A DNA stretch of 64,000 bases. It comes from Caenorhabditis elegans. Lineage: Eukaryota; Nematoda; Chromadorea; Rhabditida; Rhabditidae. The position numbers were made by a program, and so were the translations under genes. The notes beneath the pieces are model-generated. The model was not told the origin of the DNA. It saw only the letters and a program-made list of their open reading frames with translations, and did no database searches. Where the stretch lies: positions 11,408,001 to 11,472,000 of the forward strand of contig NC_003279.8 in the NCBI RefSeq assembly GCF_000002985.6. Direction: 5' to 3'. Position 1 is the first letter of the stretch. Every line of letters starts with the position of its first letter. Shown in pieces: positions 12,001-23,215 of the stretch.

Positions 12001-13236
12001 AAGAATCCAAATGAACGTGAGAGATTGGACAGGTTAGTGGCTTCTCACTCGGTGGACCTACAGAAATTGCACGTGGCCACGCGCAGTGTCAGAGTGTCTC
12101 ATTTCGGCTTGATCTACGTTGATCTACAAAAAATGCGGGAGAAGAGACTGATTTCGCATTGTTAAGAACGTGCTGACGTCACATTTTTGTGGGCAAAAAA
12201 TTACCGCATTTTTGTAGATCAAACCGTAATAGGGCAGCCTGGCACCAAATAGAACCTGTCTGACAGTACACAGAGTGAGTTGGGAGTTGGTGGGGATGAT
12301 GTCAAGGTACTGTAGTAGTACTGTAGGGGTACTGTAGGTATACGGTAGGATTACTGTAGTTTGAGAAAATTTGAATTTTCAGCTTTTGAACAGGTATTGG
12401 GTTGGGAGTTGGTGGGGGATAATGTCAAGGTACTGTAGTGGTACTGTAGGGGTACTGTAAGTATACGGTAGGGTTACTGTAGTTTGGGAAAATTTGAATT
12501 TTAGCTTTTGAACAGATATTGGGTCGGGAGTTGATGTGGGATAATATCAAGGTATTGTGGTGGTACTGTAGGCGTACTGTAGGTATACGGTAGGATTACT
12601 GTAGTTTAGGAAAATTTGAATCTTTAGCTTTTGAAGAGATAGTGGGTTGGGAGTTGGTGGGGGATAATGTCAAGGTACTGTAGGTGCACTGTAGGGGTAC
12701 TGTAGGTATACGGTAGGATTACTGTAGTTGGAGAAAATTTGAATTTTAGCTTTTGAACAGGTATTGGGTTGGGAGTTGGTGGGGATGATGTCAAGGTACT
12801 GTAGTAGTACTGTAGGGGTACTGTAGGTATACGGTAGGATTACTGTAGTTTGAGAAAATTTGAATTTTAGCTTTTGAACAGATATTGGGTCGGGAGTTGA
12901 TGTGGGATAATATCAAGGTATTGTGGTGGTACTGTAGGCGTACTGTAGGTATACGGTAGGATTACTGTAGTTTAGGAAAGTTTGAATCTTTAGCTTTTGA
13001 AGAGATAGTGGGTTGGGAGTTGGTGGGGGATAATGTCAAGGTACTGTAGGTGCACTGTAGGGGTACTGGAGGTATGAGGCCATGTAGCTAAAGCTGCTCA
13101 GTTACTTGTAGGCTACTAGGCGTGCCTACCTATATTAAAATCCTCAAATCCCTTCTTTAATTCCAGAATTCCTTGGTGGTTCGTGTTCGGATGTGTGACA
13201 AGTATTCTATTTGGTGCTCTATTCGCTTTGGCCTAG
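9033..13236 (+). CDS. WSN-domain protein with signal peptide and C-terminal membrane segment
   Basis: Four exons with consistent phases: 9033-9045, 9094-9156, 9845-12032, 13167-13236, giving 777 residues. Exons 1-2 encode a hydrophobic signal sequence (KLLLIEIFTILLSMGA). The start of exon 3 matches the nematode WSN domain, with a core near ISQILNAMSIQKGLISGTL and ISELL. The rest is a long helical ectodomain with several N-glycosylation sequons (NLT, NVT, NST). Exon 4 encodes a hydrophobic tail (WWFVFGCVTSILFGALFALA) ending in TAG. WSN proteins are a nematode family of unknown function, probably surface-exposed. Exon 3 also stays open through its GTTAGT donor to 12165, adding about 44 codons drawn partly from a palindromic repeat; I judge that to be readthrough rather than the real C-terminus, because splicing restores a membrane anchor in phase. 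The domain name is from memory of the motif. Confidence 0.8.
9247..9690. repeat. Two direct copies of a 120-base element in WSN intron 2
   Basis: 9250-9388 and 9568-9687 share AAAAGTACGCAAACACCG, CACGCTACGACAAAATGCAC and GTAAAAAACTGC..GAGCTCGAATTT. This looks like a dispersed C. elegans-type repeat present twice. Confidence 0.75.
12085..12250. mobile_element. Palindromic MITE-like element in WSN intron 3
   Basis: Inverted ends: GTGTCAGAGTGTCTCATTTC at the left and AATAGGGCAGCCTGGCACC at the right, with inner GATCTACAAAAAATGCGGGA facing CCGCATTTTTGTAGATCAA. Members of the same family occur at 13368, 14915, 26845, 40495 and 55962. Confidence 0.7.
12270..13080. repeat. Minisatellite with higher-order structure in WSN intron 3
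   Basis: About 122-base monomers containing GTACTGTAGGGGTACTGTAG, GTATACGGTAGGATTACTG and GGGTTGGGAGTTGGTGGGG, about 6.5 copies. A variant monomer (GGGTCGGGAGTTGATGTGGG) recurs 366 bases apart (12521 and 12887), so three monomers form a higher-order unit. Confidence 0.85.
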
Positions 13237-14189
13237 TGAACTCGAATTTTTATTTCAATAAATTATTTTTCTACGAACTTTTCCTTAACATATGGATTTT
13301 TAATAAATTTGGAATTAATTTTTTTAATACAAAAAAACTATATAAATTTTGGCAGTTTCTTTCCAGCCACGTGGTGCCAGGTTGTCCAATCACGGTTTGA
13401 TCTACAATAAATGCGGGAATTCTCGCCTAGAAAAGTGTGGCGTCAGCACGTTTTAACCGTTCGACTCTGCGTCTCGTTTCCCGCGTTTTTTGTAGATCAC
13501 CGATTTTCGGATTGAATGAATTTTTTAAAATCTGTCCTGGACGACGGCGGTGCCGTCGTACAGAGCACTTAAATTTTTTTTTTCTGAATTTAAATTTATT
13601 TAAATCCTGATTTACACTTTCTCATCAAGAACAACGGAAAAATACGAGAAAAAAAAAATGAATTTTTCGGCAGAAATGTTTTCAAAATTCCATATCCTTC
13701 GGGTTTTTAAACAGTTTTGTCCATTTAAAATCGCTGGGAAAGTGGGAAAGTTTATCTAAAATTCTAGATATATTATCTAATCCTATATATTCCCCATTTC
13801 CCCTTAACCTCCACCCCAGCACTTACATTCCCACACGCACCTTCTCATCTTATCTACCAAGTTACACCCGACGCCTGTAAGGAGGCAAAAGAGCAGGGTG
13901 GCCGTGTAGGTTCACACTTATTTCTATTTTTTTATTCCCTTATTACCCCTTTTTTTATTGTCCCGAGAATTCAGAAAACCTAGGTTTAACCCATCAAAAA
14001 CTATTAAAATTTGGCAATTTATTGTAAAAATTTACAATTTTGAAACTCCTCTAAATTGGTTCAACGTCTTTTAATTGAGCATTTTTCAGTAAAATAAACA
14101 TTATTGTTCTTGTATCAAGCTTTTTTGTTTTCTGAATCTTTTTTTTTACTGTTCTAAAAATTTAAATTTCAGCTTCTCCACCGCCAAAA
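13237..14189. other. Intergenic region with one MITE copy
   Basis: No gene seen. Holds a MITE-like palindrome at 13368-13502 (GGTGCCAGGTTGTCCAATCA, GATCTACAATAAATGCGGGA .. CCGCGTTTTTTGTAGATCA). Sequence at 13800-14170 may hold the promoter of the next gene. The TTTCAG at 14167-14172, 17 bases before the ATG, is a likely trans-splice acceptor. Confidence 0.5.
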
Positions 14190-15600
14190 ATGAGCACAAT
14201 AAACTACAAAATGCACGTTTTGGCGAAAATCATAGCGTCGGAAAATGATGAGATGGTAAGTTAAATGAATTTAAATACCAGAAACCCCCTAAATTTCCAA
14301 TTTATTCCAGATCTCTCCAGCAATCAAAGACTTAAATAACTATAAAGTATCTATGGAAACTCTCGAAAAACACAATATCCCTCTTCTCATAACCCAAAAC
14401 TGCCCTTACAACCCATTTGCCATGAATCTCAAGTCAATGATTCTTCAGTGGAAAAATGAGCAACTTCAAGCGGAGCAGCCAAGACTTCTCACAAAACTCG
14501 CGGAGCATCTCGGATCAAATCGGCATTGCTCTCAACTTGTGCTCCAACTCCTCATAGGTCTTATGAATCTGGAAAACATGGAACTTGTTAGATCCTCCTG
14601 TCGAATTCTGAGCAAGTTAGAATTTAAGTTAGAGGAAATTGAGCGACTTGAAATTCTGGAAAGAGCAATGAAAGTTCAGGAGCAAGTAGAAGAAGCCAGT
14701 GAGTTGGTGATGAAGATTTTGGAGCAGCTTGAGCAAGAAGATTCCGGAATTTTTGTGGAAGATGAGGAGGATGAGGGGGGTGAAAATCCAATTGTGATGG
14801 AAATTTGCATGCTTTATCTGGCAGAATGTCTGAAAACGGAAGACAATTTAAAGGTAAGTAATACATATTAGTTGCTCCAGCCTGGCAGGCAGGCACATGC
14901 CTGCCTACAGCACGTGTTGTCAGACTGTCCCATTACGGTTTGATCTACAGAAAATGCGGGAATTTTTTCTCCCGCATTTTTCGCAGATCAAACCAAAATG
15001 GGACACTTTGACACCTGTACCAGGCAAGAAGGCATTATTCAACCTAGAATGGTCAGGCAAGCTTCCCAAGTGTGGTACGCCTATTCTGTGCCTACTCTAA
15101 CTGGAAAACTTTTCAGATCACCAGCGCAATCACCTTGCTCGGCACCCTTGCTCCATCATTAGCTTTATACCGAAAATACAATATTCAATATTTGATCTAC
15201 CAGCATGGCATCAAATGTGCTCTCGAGCTATGGGATATGCTCGAACACACGGAGCATCTGGAAATGGCTCAGGAGAAGCTGGAGGCCTTCAAAAAATTTA
15301 TAACGGAAAGTTATAACCAGTCACCGGTGACAGGTACTACGGTAGCTGTGCTCACGGAGCATTTGAAGGAAGACGAGGAGTTTGTGGTGAGCAGAGAGTG
15401 AGCTCGAAGGCTTTTAAAATGAATATTTTCAGGTTCGGAGCACACTGGAGTTCTTCCTGAAAATGCCGATTTCGTTGGAGCAATTTGAGCAAAACCGGTC
15501 AGAATTTGTCATTCGCGAGCTTGAAGAATCTGATCTCGCAGTTCTAGTTATCAGGAAAATTGAAGAATTAAGAAACAGTAAAAAATTTGATTTCAAATAA
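14190..15600 (+). CDS. Unrecognised acidic, helical protein
   Basis: Four exons, all phase 0: 14190-14255, 14311-14853, 15117-15386, 15433-15600; 348 residues. The product is almost all helical and leucine-rich, with blocks such as LTKLAEHLGSNRHCSQLVLQ and SLALYRKYNIQYLIYQHGI that would suit an armadillo/HEAT-like solenoid, and an acidic loop (VEDEEDEGGE). No signal peptide or membrane segment, so probably intracellular. The stop codon overlaps an AATAAA poly(A) signal (15597-15602). Intron 2 contains a palindromic MITE. I do not recognise the family; the solenoid idea is inference from helix and leucine pattern only. The gene structure itself is well supported by phases and splice sites. Confidence 0.8.
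14915..15025. mobile_element. Palindromic MITE in intron 2 of the helical-protein gene
   Basis: GTGTTGTCAGACTGTCCCAT and ATGGGACACTTTGACACC are inverted ends; the centre is GATCTACAGAAAATGCGGGA facing CCCGCATTTTTCGCAGATC. Same family as the element at 12085. Confidence 0.75.
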
Positions 15601-15703
15601 AGCCGTTATTGATTTTTAATTTTTAAATTAACAGCAACTAGAAAGTAACAAAAAACAGGAAAATTAATTGACTTGTTTTTTGGCGATTTTACACGGATTT
15701 CTG

Positions 15704-15915
15704 GCTTCCCTCATAAATTGAAATGGAAGAGTTCTGGCCGAACTAGGCCATTTTGGTGGTATCTGGGGTAGATTTACGGTGCGTTGCGTGTCGCGTCGCG
15801 ACTCGATTTTAGTGGTAAAACTAAATGCATTTGTCCGTGTGGAGTACACGACTTTCCCACGCGTTGTCCGGTGGGCGATTGTCAATAGAGCGCGGCGAAA
15901 AATTCAATGAGGAAG
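15704..15915. repeat. Interspersed repeat (GGCCGAACTAGGCC family), copy 1
   Basis: Shares about 190 bases with 19794-19990, including AGTTCTGGCCGAACTAGGCC, GGCGCGTTGCGTGTCGCGTC-like sequence and CACGACTTTCCCACGCGTTG. Much more GC-rich than its surroundings. A dispersed repeat, with no coding evidence; the rest of 15601-16031 shows nothing. Confidence 0.75.
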
Positions 15916-16031
15916 GCCAGAACCCCGTGATTTTGTTCCAAATCAGTCTGGATCTGTAGGTAATTGTCGTATTTTTAAATCAGAAAACAATATAATCAGA
16001 TGATTTTATTATAAGAAAATCTTTCTAAATC

Positions 16032-18054
16032 TCATCCCAAAATCTCCAATGAATCCACGTACACTGCCACCTGAACCCACAACTTCACATAGTCTTCAGC
16101 AGGATTCGGAGTTCTATGTCTATAATCAGCAAACCATACTTGATTAATGTACATTTGTAGATCACTGATGCTATTGGTAATTGTCAAATTGAATTGTTGC
16201 CCAGCTGTAAATGGATATCCTCCACTACTCTCATACATTTCCCAAACTCCGTTTCGATGAGTTGACCGGACAACCTGGAAGAAGAAGCATGCCTGCATGC
16301 CTGCCGCCTAGGGCTGCGAGGGGCGCAATGCGATAAGGTAGTTGTTCGGCAGTGGCCGACACTTTCGGGGTTTCGCTGGCCACACGCCACCAGCCACCAT
16401 GGATCTTTATTTAGTGCGGAACCCCGAAAGTGTCGGCCGCTGCCGAACAACTACCTATCGCACTGGGTGCTCGCCTACCGCCTACCGCCTACCTCATTGA
16501 CTTCTGGTCTCGGGTTGAAATGAAACAGGACTTCTCCAATTGATGATTCTATATTGAGGAACCACCTCTGTTCTGATGGATAACCAATTAACACAATACT
16601 CTGTTTCAGTTTAAAATGCCCGTCGGGAAATATAATAGTGTACGGTAGGGCGTAGTTGCTCCCAGCCTGCGTAACTTTATCTGAAATTTGAGATTTTTGA
16701 GAATTTTTATATTGTGGGGAAGTCACCTTGATAAGAAAACTTCCATAGATCACCGGTAAAAGTGATGTTATAATTTGAATTGGTGAAAGTTTCCCACATG
16801 CTCCGCATTTTCGATGGAAAAGAGCCTGAAATACTTGTAGGGCAGGTAGTATCTGCCGTGGAATTGTTAATCTGAAAGTTTGCTTAATATTATGAGTTAT
16901 ACCCTTCAGGGTTAGCCATAACTGCATATTTTGCCATTCGGCAAATCGGAAAATTGCTGGTTTGCTAATTTGCCGGAAATTTTGATTCGACGATTTGCCG
17001 AACATCCAGAAGTTTTTAGAGGGATTTTTTTACAAGACGGAAACACTTAAAATTGTGCCTTTTTTTTGGCAATTGCCGTTTTCCGGCAAATTCGGCGATT
17101 CCGGCAATTTGCCGGTCTGCCGATTTGCCGGAAATTTTTAATTCCGGCAATTTGCTAAATGTTTTCAATTCCGGCAATTTGTCGATTTAACGAAAATTTA
17201 CATTTCCGGAAATTTGCCATTTTCCAGAAATTTTCAATTCCGGCAATTTGCCGATTTTCCAGAAATTTTCAATTCCGGCAATTTGCTGATTTTCCAAAAA
17301 TTTACAATTCCGGCAATTTGCCGATTTTCCAGAAATTTTCAATTCCGGCAATTTGCTGATTTTCCAAAAATTTACAATTCCGGCAATTTGCCGATTTTCC
17401 AGAAATTTTCAATTCCGGCCATTTGCCGATTTGCCGGAAATTTTCCATTCCGGCAATTTAAATGTTCCTCCCTTTAAACTCATGAAAAAGTGAAAAATAA
17501 CATATAGAAATTATCATTTTAATTACAAATTTTCGTGAAAAAAACCTAGTAAAATTTCAATTTCAATACATTTTTAATTTCCAAATTTTATACTCGAAAA
17601 GTGAACGTTTTTTTTTAAATAAAAAATTTATAATTTAAAGGAAAATTACAATTTTCTTTTCGAATGAAATTTAGGGATTGATTTTTTTTTTGGATTTTTG
17701 GATTAAAAAAAATCCAAACTTTATGCCAAGAAAAATGGCACAAACCTTCATTGCGACTTTCAAATTCTCCTCTGGGTCCAACTTTTCTACTGTTGAAACA
17801 TCACCAAAATCGAATAAAGTACACGAACTGTCATTTCCGTATGCCAAAACACAATACATAGAATTGTAACAATACTTGACGCAAGTATCCCACAACACCT
17901 GATCTACTGTGCTCCCGGGGCTCATTTCTGTTGGACGACCCCAGGACACTATCATAGTGTAAGTGTACACCTGGAATTAAAAACTATAGATATAGAAAAT
18001 TGGGGTTAAAATTACCATATTGACTAGACTAACTAGAAATATCAAAGCCTTCAT
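16032..18054 (-). CDS. Secreted CW (PAN-like) plus galectin-domain protein
   Basis: Five exons on the minus strand with matching phases: 18054-18016, 17970-17746, 16871-16727, 16680-16493, 16274-16032; 279 residues. Exon 1 encodes a signal peptide (MKALIFLVSLVNM). Exon 2 has the nematode CW/PAN_3 pattern: W..C.KYCYNSMYCVLAY..SSC.LF, followed in exon 3 by the TTCPTSI motif. The last 140 residues resemble a galactoside-binding lectin fold (GYPSEQRWFLNIESSIGEV, HFNPRPEVNE, then FTAGQQFNLTI). The canonical galectin residues H-N-R..N..W-E-R are only partly visible (HFNPR, GVWEM), so sugar specificity is uncertain. Likely an extracellular lectin of a nematode-expanded type, possibly immune-related (inference). 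Introns 2 and 4 contain a CCGGCAA minisatellite and a palindromic element. Confidence 0.75.
16290..16470. mobile_element. Palindromic element in intron 4 of the CW-galectin gene
   Basis: Inverted arms about 60 bases long: GTAGTTGTTCGGCAGTGGCC and GACACTTTCGGGGTTTCGC on the left face CGAAAGTGTCGGCCGCTGCC and GAACAACTACCTATCGCA on the right. MITE-like, non-coding. Confidence 0.7.
17085..17460. repeat. CCGGCAATTTGCC minisatellite
   Basis: About 35-base monomers (AATTCCGGCAATTTGCCGA, TTTTCCAGAAATTTTC), which alternate with a CTGATTTTCCAAAAATTTAC variant to give a 70-base dimer period. Lies in intron 2 of the CW-galectin gene. The same motif family recurs at 18240-18600, 29720-29790, 50680-50820, 52360-52910, 53520-53880 and 54030-54300. 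Confidence 0.85.
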
Positions 18055-18601
18055 TGCAAATAAATCGGAAATTCAAAAAAAAATAACTAGCGGAGAGATT
18101 GAAAAATGTTTCAATGGACTATGCAAGAATTGTCATAGAGATGAGACAAATAATATCCATGTTTTGTCGGCAATTCATATGAGCTGGCGGGTACAAAAAA
18201 AATTGAATATTTCATCCCGGAAGCTATAAGGGGTTGGATTAGGGTTAGCCGTAATTTCCCGCAATTCGGCAAGTGCCGAAAATTTTGAAATATGCAAAAC
18301 TCGGCAAATTTAACAAATCGACTTTTTTAAAAATATTAGCCGAGCACCGCAAATTCGACAATTTTTTTCTTTTTTCGAGCTCGGCAAATCCGGAAAATTT
18401 GGAAAATTTGCCGTGGTCATTTTACTCGGTAAATCGCAATATTTTTTGCAGCTCAAAAAGTGCCAAAATTAATGGAAAAAACTAAGTTCACTGGGGTTCG
18501 GGCTGTTTTTTGGACCAAATTTTCATTGAAAATTTTTCATGTGTGCGGCGAATTTGCAAAATTTGCCGAGCCCGGCGTTTCCGGCAAATCCGGCAAATTG
18601 T

Positions 18602-19492
18602 TTTTTGGTTTAATTAATTAATTAATTTATTTACGCTCGCGAGGAGACGTGGAAAAAGTTGAAGAAAAAAGAAAAATGTACACATACAATAGATCGTAAA
18701 TACAATACACTGAATAAGAGGGATAGAAACAAGAAGAAAAAATAGGAACGAAAGTTTGTTAACAGGACAGTTGGGAGGAAATAATGTTATCTGGGTAGTT
18801 CATGTTGCAATCATCAGTTGTCAGACATCTCGTTATTCAAGATCTGATATATGTTTTAGAAACTTGGGGTTACTCAGCGTACGGTTTACAATAAAATGCT
18901 TTCTAGTTTTAGTTTTACATCTGCTCCATGAGACTTTCTTTTTGGAACGAGTTCGTGTGTTTTCAGAATATGTAAAAAATTGAGGTACGTTGAGATCTAG
19001 TTTACCATTAATCATCTTCATAATAGTTTTTCTGTCATAGATTTGGCGCCGCGTTTGTAGTGTTGTGAGCTCAAAAAGTTCATTGCGTTCGGATGCAGAT
19101 TTATACTCCGGGTCAGTTGACGAGATGTATTTGCCTTGTGTTCTACTGTATAATCGTCTAGTAAATGCGTTTTGAACTGACTCAATGGCTCTTGTTTCAG
19201 AGTTTCTAATTGGGCTAGTAATTACCGTTCCATACTCAAGAAGAGGTCTAACAAAAGTCTTGTAAAGCAAGGTCATCAATCTTGGGTTTCTACTGTTATA
19301 CATATTAAATATTTGACTAAGTTGATATTTGGATGCATTTATGGCTTTTTTCCAGTGCTCCGTGAATTTTAGATTTGGAGCGATGAGAAAACCTAAATCT
19401 CTAGCAACATCTTCTTTTCTGATAGTTTGCCCGTTTATCGAGTACGTAAAGTCCTTTTTGTTGGTACCTAACAAAAAACTTTTAGGTTATAT
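18602..19492 (-). pseudogene. LINE reverse-transcriptase C-terminal remnant
   Basis: A 213-codon open frame (19474-18833) has the thumb/connection signature of non-LTR reverse transcriptases: DLGFLIAPNLKFTEHWKKAI, LLYKTFVRPLLEYG, IESVQNAFTRRLY. It has no upstream polymerase core (no YADD box), and an in-frame stop lies just upstream. Typical of a 5'-truncated LINE; the low end at about 18602-18620 is a TAAT-rich tail, as expected at a 3' end. Clade looks CR1/L2-like (inference). Nothing else was recognised in 18055-18601 apart from CCGGCAAAT repeats. Confidence 0.8.
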
Positions 19493-19793
19493 GTTGCAAG
19501 GATTTAAATTTTCTTATCAGATTTTTAAATCTCCTCTTGCCGCAGACACACATGGTTCTGACCTATTTGTGTGCAGCGAATGTGATGATTTTATCCAGGG
19601 GCAAACAAAATACAAAACACTATTTTGAATAAGAATTTTGGACCATAAAAAGCCGATTTGTATACGCGAATTTTTTTTTTAATTAAAAAAAAATCTTCGA
19701 AAAGTAGCGACTTTCTCAAAAAACCTTGTTTTTTTTTTTAAATTTCCTAAAAACGAATTTACAACAATTTTTCATTGTGAAAAACCAAACCTG

Positions 19794-19990
19794 GCTTCCC
19801 TCATAAATTGAAATGGAAGAGTTCTGGCCGAACTAGGCCATTTTGGCTCGGCCATATCTGGGGTAGATTTACGGCGCGTTGCGTGTCGCGTCGCGGCTCG
19901 ATTTTAGTTGTAAAACTAGATGTATTTGTCCGTGTGGAGTACACGACTTTCCCACGCGTTGTCCGGCAGGCGATTGTCAATGGAGCTCAA
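19794..19990. repeat. Interspersed repeat (GGCCGAACTAGGCC family), copy 2
   Basis: Close copy of 15704-15915: AGTTCTGGCCGAACTAGGCC, GCGCGTTGCGTGTCGCGTCG, CACGACTTTCCCACGCGTTG. 19991-20640 holds no recognisable feature. Confidence 0.75.
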
Positions 19991-20640
19991 AAAAAAGTTT
20001 AATTAATTAAATTTAATTTAAGTCTAAAAACAGTTTAATTCATGCTCTAAAATATTTTCTGTGACCAAAAAATTTGGTGAAAAAATTAGAATTTTTAAAA
20101 TGTCTTTTTTTAATTTTCAATTACAAAAGAACGGTACTTGATACTCTTAAATACCAGAAGTTCATAACACAAAATACTCTTCAGACACCCCCGTGCAGAC
20201 AGCAATCTCCGCCCGCCATCTCTATGTACTCCGAATTATTCCGAAATTCCGAAAGGACACGTGAAGTGTCGGGCAAAAATGCAATTTTTAAGTGCATATT
20301 TATGCCATAAAGTTTCATTGGAGTCGTGGAGAAAAATTATATGAAATTGAAAAAAAAACTAACTCAAAATTGGAAGAAAAAATCGTGAAAAAAGTTTTCA
20401 ATTTTCAAAAAAAAATCAACAGTTGAAGTTCGCGTCTAATTGTAAATTGAAAAGAAGGTTCTAGAAAAACTGAAAACTTTGGAAATTGCTACCAAAAATG
20501 TCAACAAAAAAATTAAAATTTGAATTTGAAGATGATTTGAAATATTTCCAAAATTTCAAGAACAACTAACATTTAAATTTCCCGCCAAAAGCTTTTCTCA
20601 AAAAAAAAAAAGGTAATGTTTTCTCATTTTGAAAGCTACC

Positions 20641-20782
20641 GTAATCTTAGACCAAAGCCTAAGCCTACGCCTAAGCCGAAGCCTGAGCTTAAACCTAGGC
20701 CTAAAAATTAGCCTAGGCCTAAGACTTAGCCTAAGCCTAAGCCTAAACCTAAACCTAAACCTAAGCTTACGCCTAAGCCTCG
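20641..20782 (-). repeat. Telomere-like GCCTAA array
   Basis: About 20 imperfect GCCTAA units upstream of NHR1. It faces a TTAGGC array at 21332, so the two form a loose inverted pair around NHR1 exon 1. Confidence 0.85.
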
Positions 20783-21331
20783 CCAAATTGTTCTGAAAAA
20801 AATATTGAAATTTTGAATTTCCTGGCTGTCTCCAAAATTGTCTCTCCAACAACACAATGCAGAATTTCCATCAAATTTCTCAGATATCTTTGGCAAGTCA
20901 GAAAATGTCCGAAGCGGACGAATGTCCGTAGAATCTAGGTGCATCGTGACTCCGCCCATTTCTGGGTACATATTCTGAGACGATGAGATAACGGGCTGTC
21001 TATATAATATTTCACAGAGGGGAAGGGGGATAATTTTCAATTTTGCATTTTTCGTCTCGGTTTGTGCTGTCATGGAGAGATCGTATACGGAAAAAGGTAC
21101 GTTTTTAGGCTCCGCCCCTTTCTTGGCTTTAACCACAAAATTTTCTATGTTGCTGTAGTTTTTTTACGAAATTGTTGAAAAAATTGCATTTTGAATTATA
21201 GTTTACTTTATCCTAAAAAAATTGAACATTGTCTGGAAATCGGCCTTCGTCCTACTTTTTGGGTCCTACCACGAATAGGTTACTGTACTTTAAAAAAAAA
21301 TTCTTATCCAAAAATAAAGGCCAGTCGGCAG

Positions 21332-21630
21332 CTGAAGCTTAGGCGTAGGTTTAGGCATAGGCTTAGGCTTAGGCATACGCTTAGGCTTAGGCATAGGCTT
21401 AGGCTTAGGCTTAGGCTCAGTCTCAGGCTTAGGCTAAGGCTTAGGCTTAAGCTTAGGCTCACACTTAGGCTTATTCTTAGGCTTAGGCTTAGGCATAGGT
21501 TAAGGTTTATGCTTTGTCCGAGGCTTCGAATCAATCTTATGCTTAAACTCAGGCTTAGGCTTAGGCGTAGGCGTTAGGCGTTAGTCATTGGCTTAGGATG
21601 AAGCTTAGGCTTAAACTTAGGCCTAGGGAT
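21332..21630 (+). repeat. Telomere-like TTAGGC array in NHR1 intron 1
   Basis: About 40 imperfect TTAGGC units. The arginine/leucine and serine/leucine open frames here are translations of the hexamer. Confidence 0.9.
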
Positions 21631-22374
21631 ATGTTAGCTTTCAAAATGGGAAAAAAATCCGTTTTTTTCTATTTTTTGTGGGCCTGACACGAAAACTCAA
21701 TTAATTTTTTTTTTGTCAAATTGGGTCCCACCACGAATAAAATTTTCAGCGGCGTGCCAAGTCTGCCAGAGCACTGAGCGAACCCGTCTCTACTTTGGCA
21801 TTACCTCCTGTGCGGCGTGTGCAGCTTTCTTCAGAAGATCCGATGGAATTCAGTACATGTGTACCGCTAATAATAGCTGTACTATTGCATATGGTAGGTC
21901 TTTGCCTGCCTGCCTACCTTCATGCCTACCTACCTACCAAATTTTACTTTCAGACATCAAGTTTTTCTGCCGAGCATGCAGATATGAGAGCTGTGTCCGA
22001 GCCGGGATGCGGAGGGATAGTGAGTTTTTAGTGTGAAATTTGAAATTTTGGTTTCAAAATTTTTTCAGATGTCCGGAAACATAGAACCCATCAAAATCAA
22101 GCTGCTACACCGGGAGCTGTCATCCCAGGTGAGCTTCAACTTTGAAATTCAGCAAACTTCAACCTTTTCCAGAACTTCACCTACGCCTAACTCCTACAGA
22201 CAGCCTGGGCTCCAGCTCCTCATCCAGAAGCACATCCCCAGACGATTCCGAGGAGTTCAGTGATATTCTGGATGTTAGTCAAGATGATTTGTTACAGTAC
22301 TACACGAAAGAAGTCACCGATATGATGTCTCAGCAGAGATTTGGGATTCATAAAATGAGTTGTATCTTGGAATG

Positions 22375-23215
22375 TTATCCAAGATTAGCTGAAATTTCGC
22401 TGAAAATCCACCGGACTTTTATTGAAAATCCGCCAAAACTTTATTGAAAATTTGCCCAAAGTTTGCCGAAAGCTTGCCAGAAATTTACCAAAAATTCGCA
22501 GAAAGTTCGGCCACAATTAAATGAAATTCAGATGAAAATATGCTGAAAATTATACAAAAATTTTCTGAAAACATGTCAAAAGTTTGCCAAAGATCATCAA
22601 AATTTTGGCAAAAATTAGAAAACATTAAGTTGAAAGTTTGCCGAAAATTCGCAGATTTTTTGTTGAAAATGGCTGATAATATGATGAAAGTTTGGCAAAA
22701 ACTTACCAAAAATATTCTGAAAGTGCACCATAATTTTACCAAAAAATGCCTGAATTTGCCAAAAACAGCCTAAACTAATTTAAATCGGGCTAAATTCGCT
22801 GAAAATTTGAAAATTTACAAAAAATGTTCCAAAAAATTGCAGAAATCATGTTGCCGAGAGTCAACTGATTTGCCCGAATTTGCCAAAAATTTTGCTGAAA
22901 ATTTCCTGAAAGTTTGCCGAAATATCGCTGAAATGTAGCAAAAACTTGCCAAAGTTTACCTTAATTTTAGCAAAAATATGCCGAACATCCGATAAAATTT
23001 TGTCAAAAATTCACTGAAAATTGGGTTAAAATTAGAAAAATAACGTTGAAAATTTGCCGAAAGTTTGCCGAAGCTTTGCAGAAATTTCCCTAAAAAATTC
23101 CAAAAATTCAGCAAAATTTATCAAAAATTCATCAAAATTTTGCGGATAATTTTGCTGAAAATTCGCCGAAATTTGGACTAAAATTCTCCGATTTGGCTAA
23201 ACAAGTGCTTCAAAA
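22375..23215. repeat. Degenerate GCCGAAA / TTTGCCAAAAATT repeat in NHR1 intron 5
   Basis: AAAGTTTGCCGAAA, AAATTCGCAGAAA and TTGCCAAAAATT variants recur about every 20-35 bases across the intron following the broken donor. Confidence 0.7.

Noticed and set aside
12033-12165. C-terminal extension of the long WSN exon as the true protein end
   Set aside because: The GTTAGT donor at 12033 joins in phase to a membrane-anchor exon; the extension is partly MITE sequence. Kept only as a possible retained-intron form.
14624-14896. 90-codon antisense frame in the helical-protein gene
   Set aside because: Shadow of a well-supported exon on the other strand.
20726-21136. 136-codon minus-strand frame upstream of NHR1
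   Set aside because: Overlaps NHR1 exon 1 antisense and runs into the GCCTAA array; no start or splice support.
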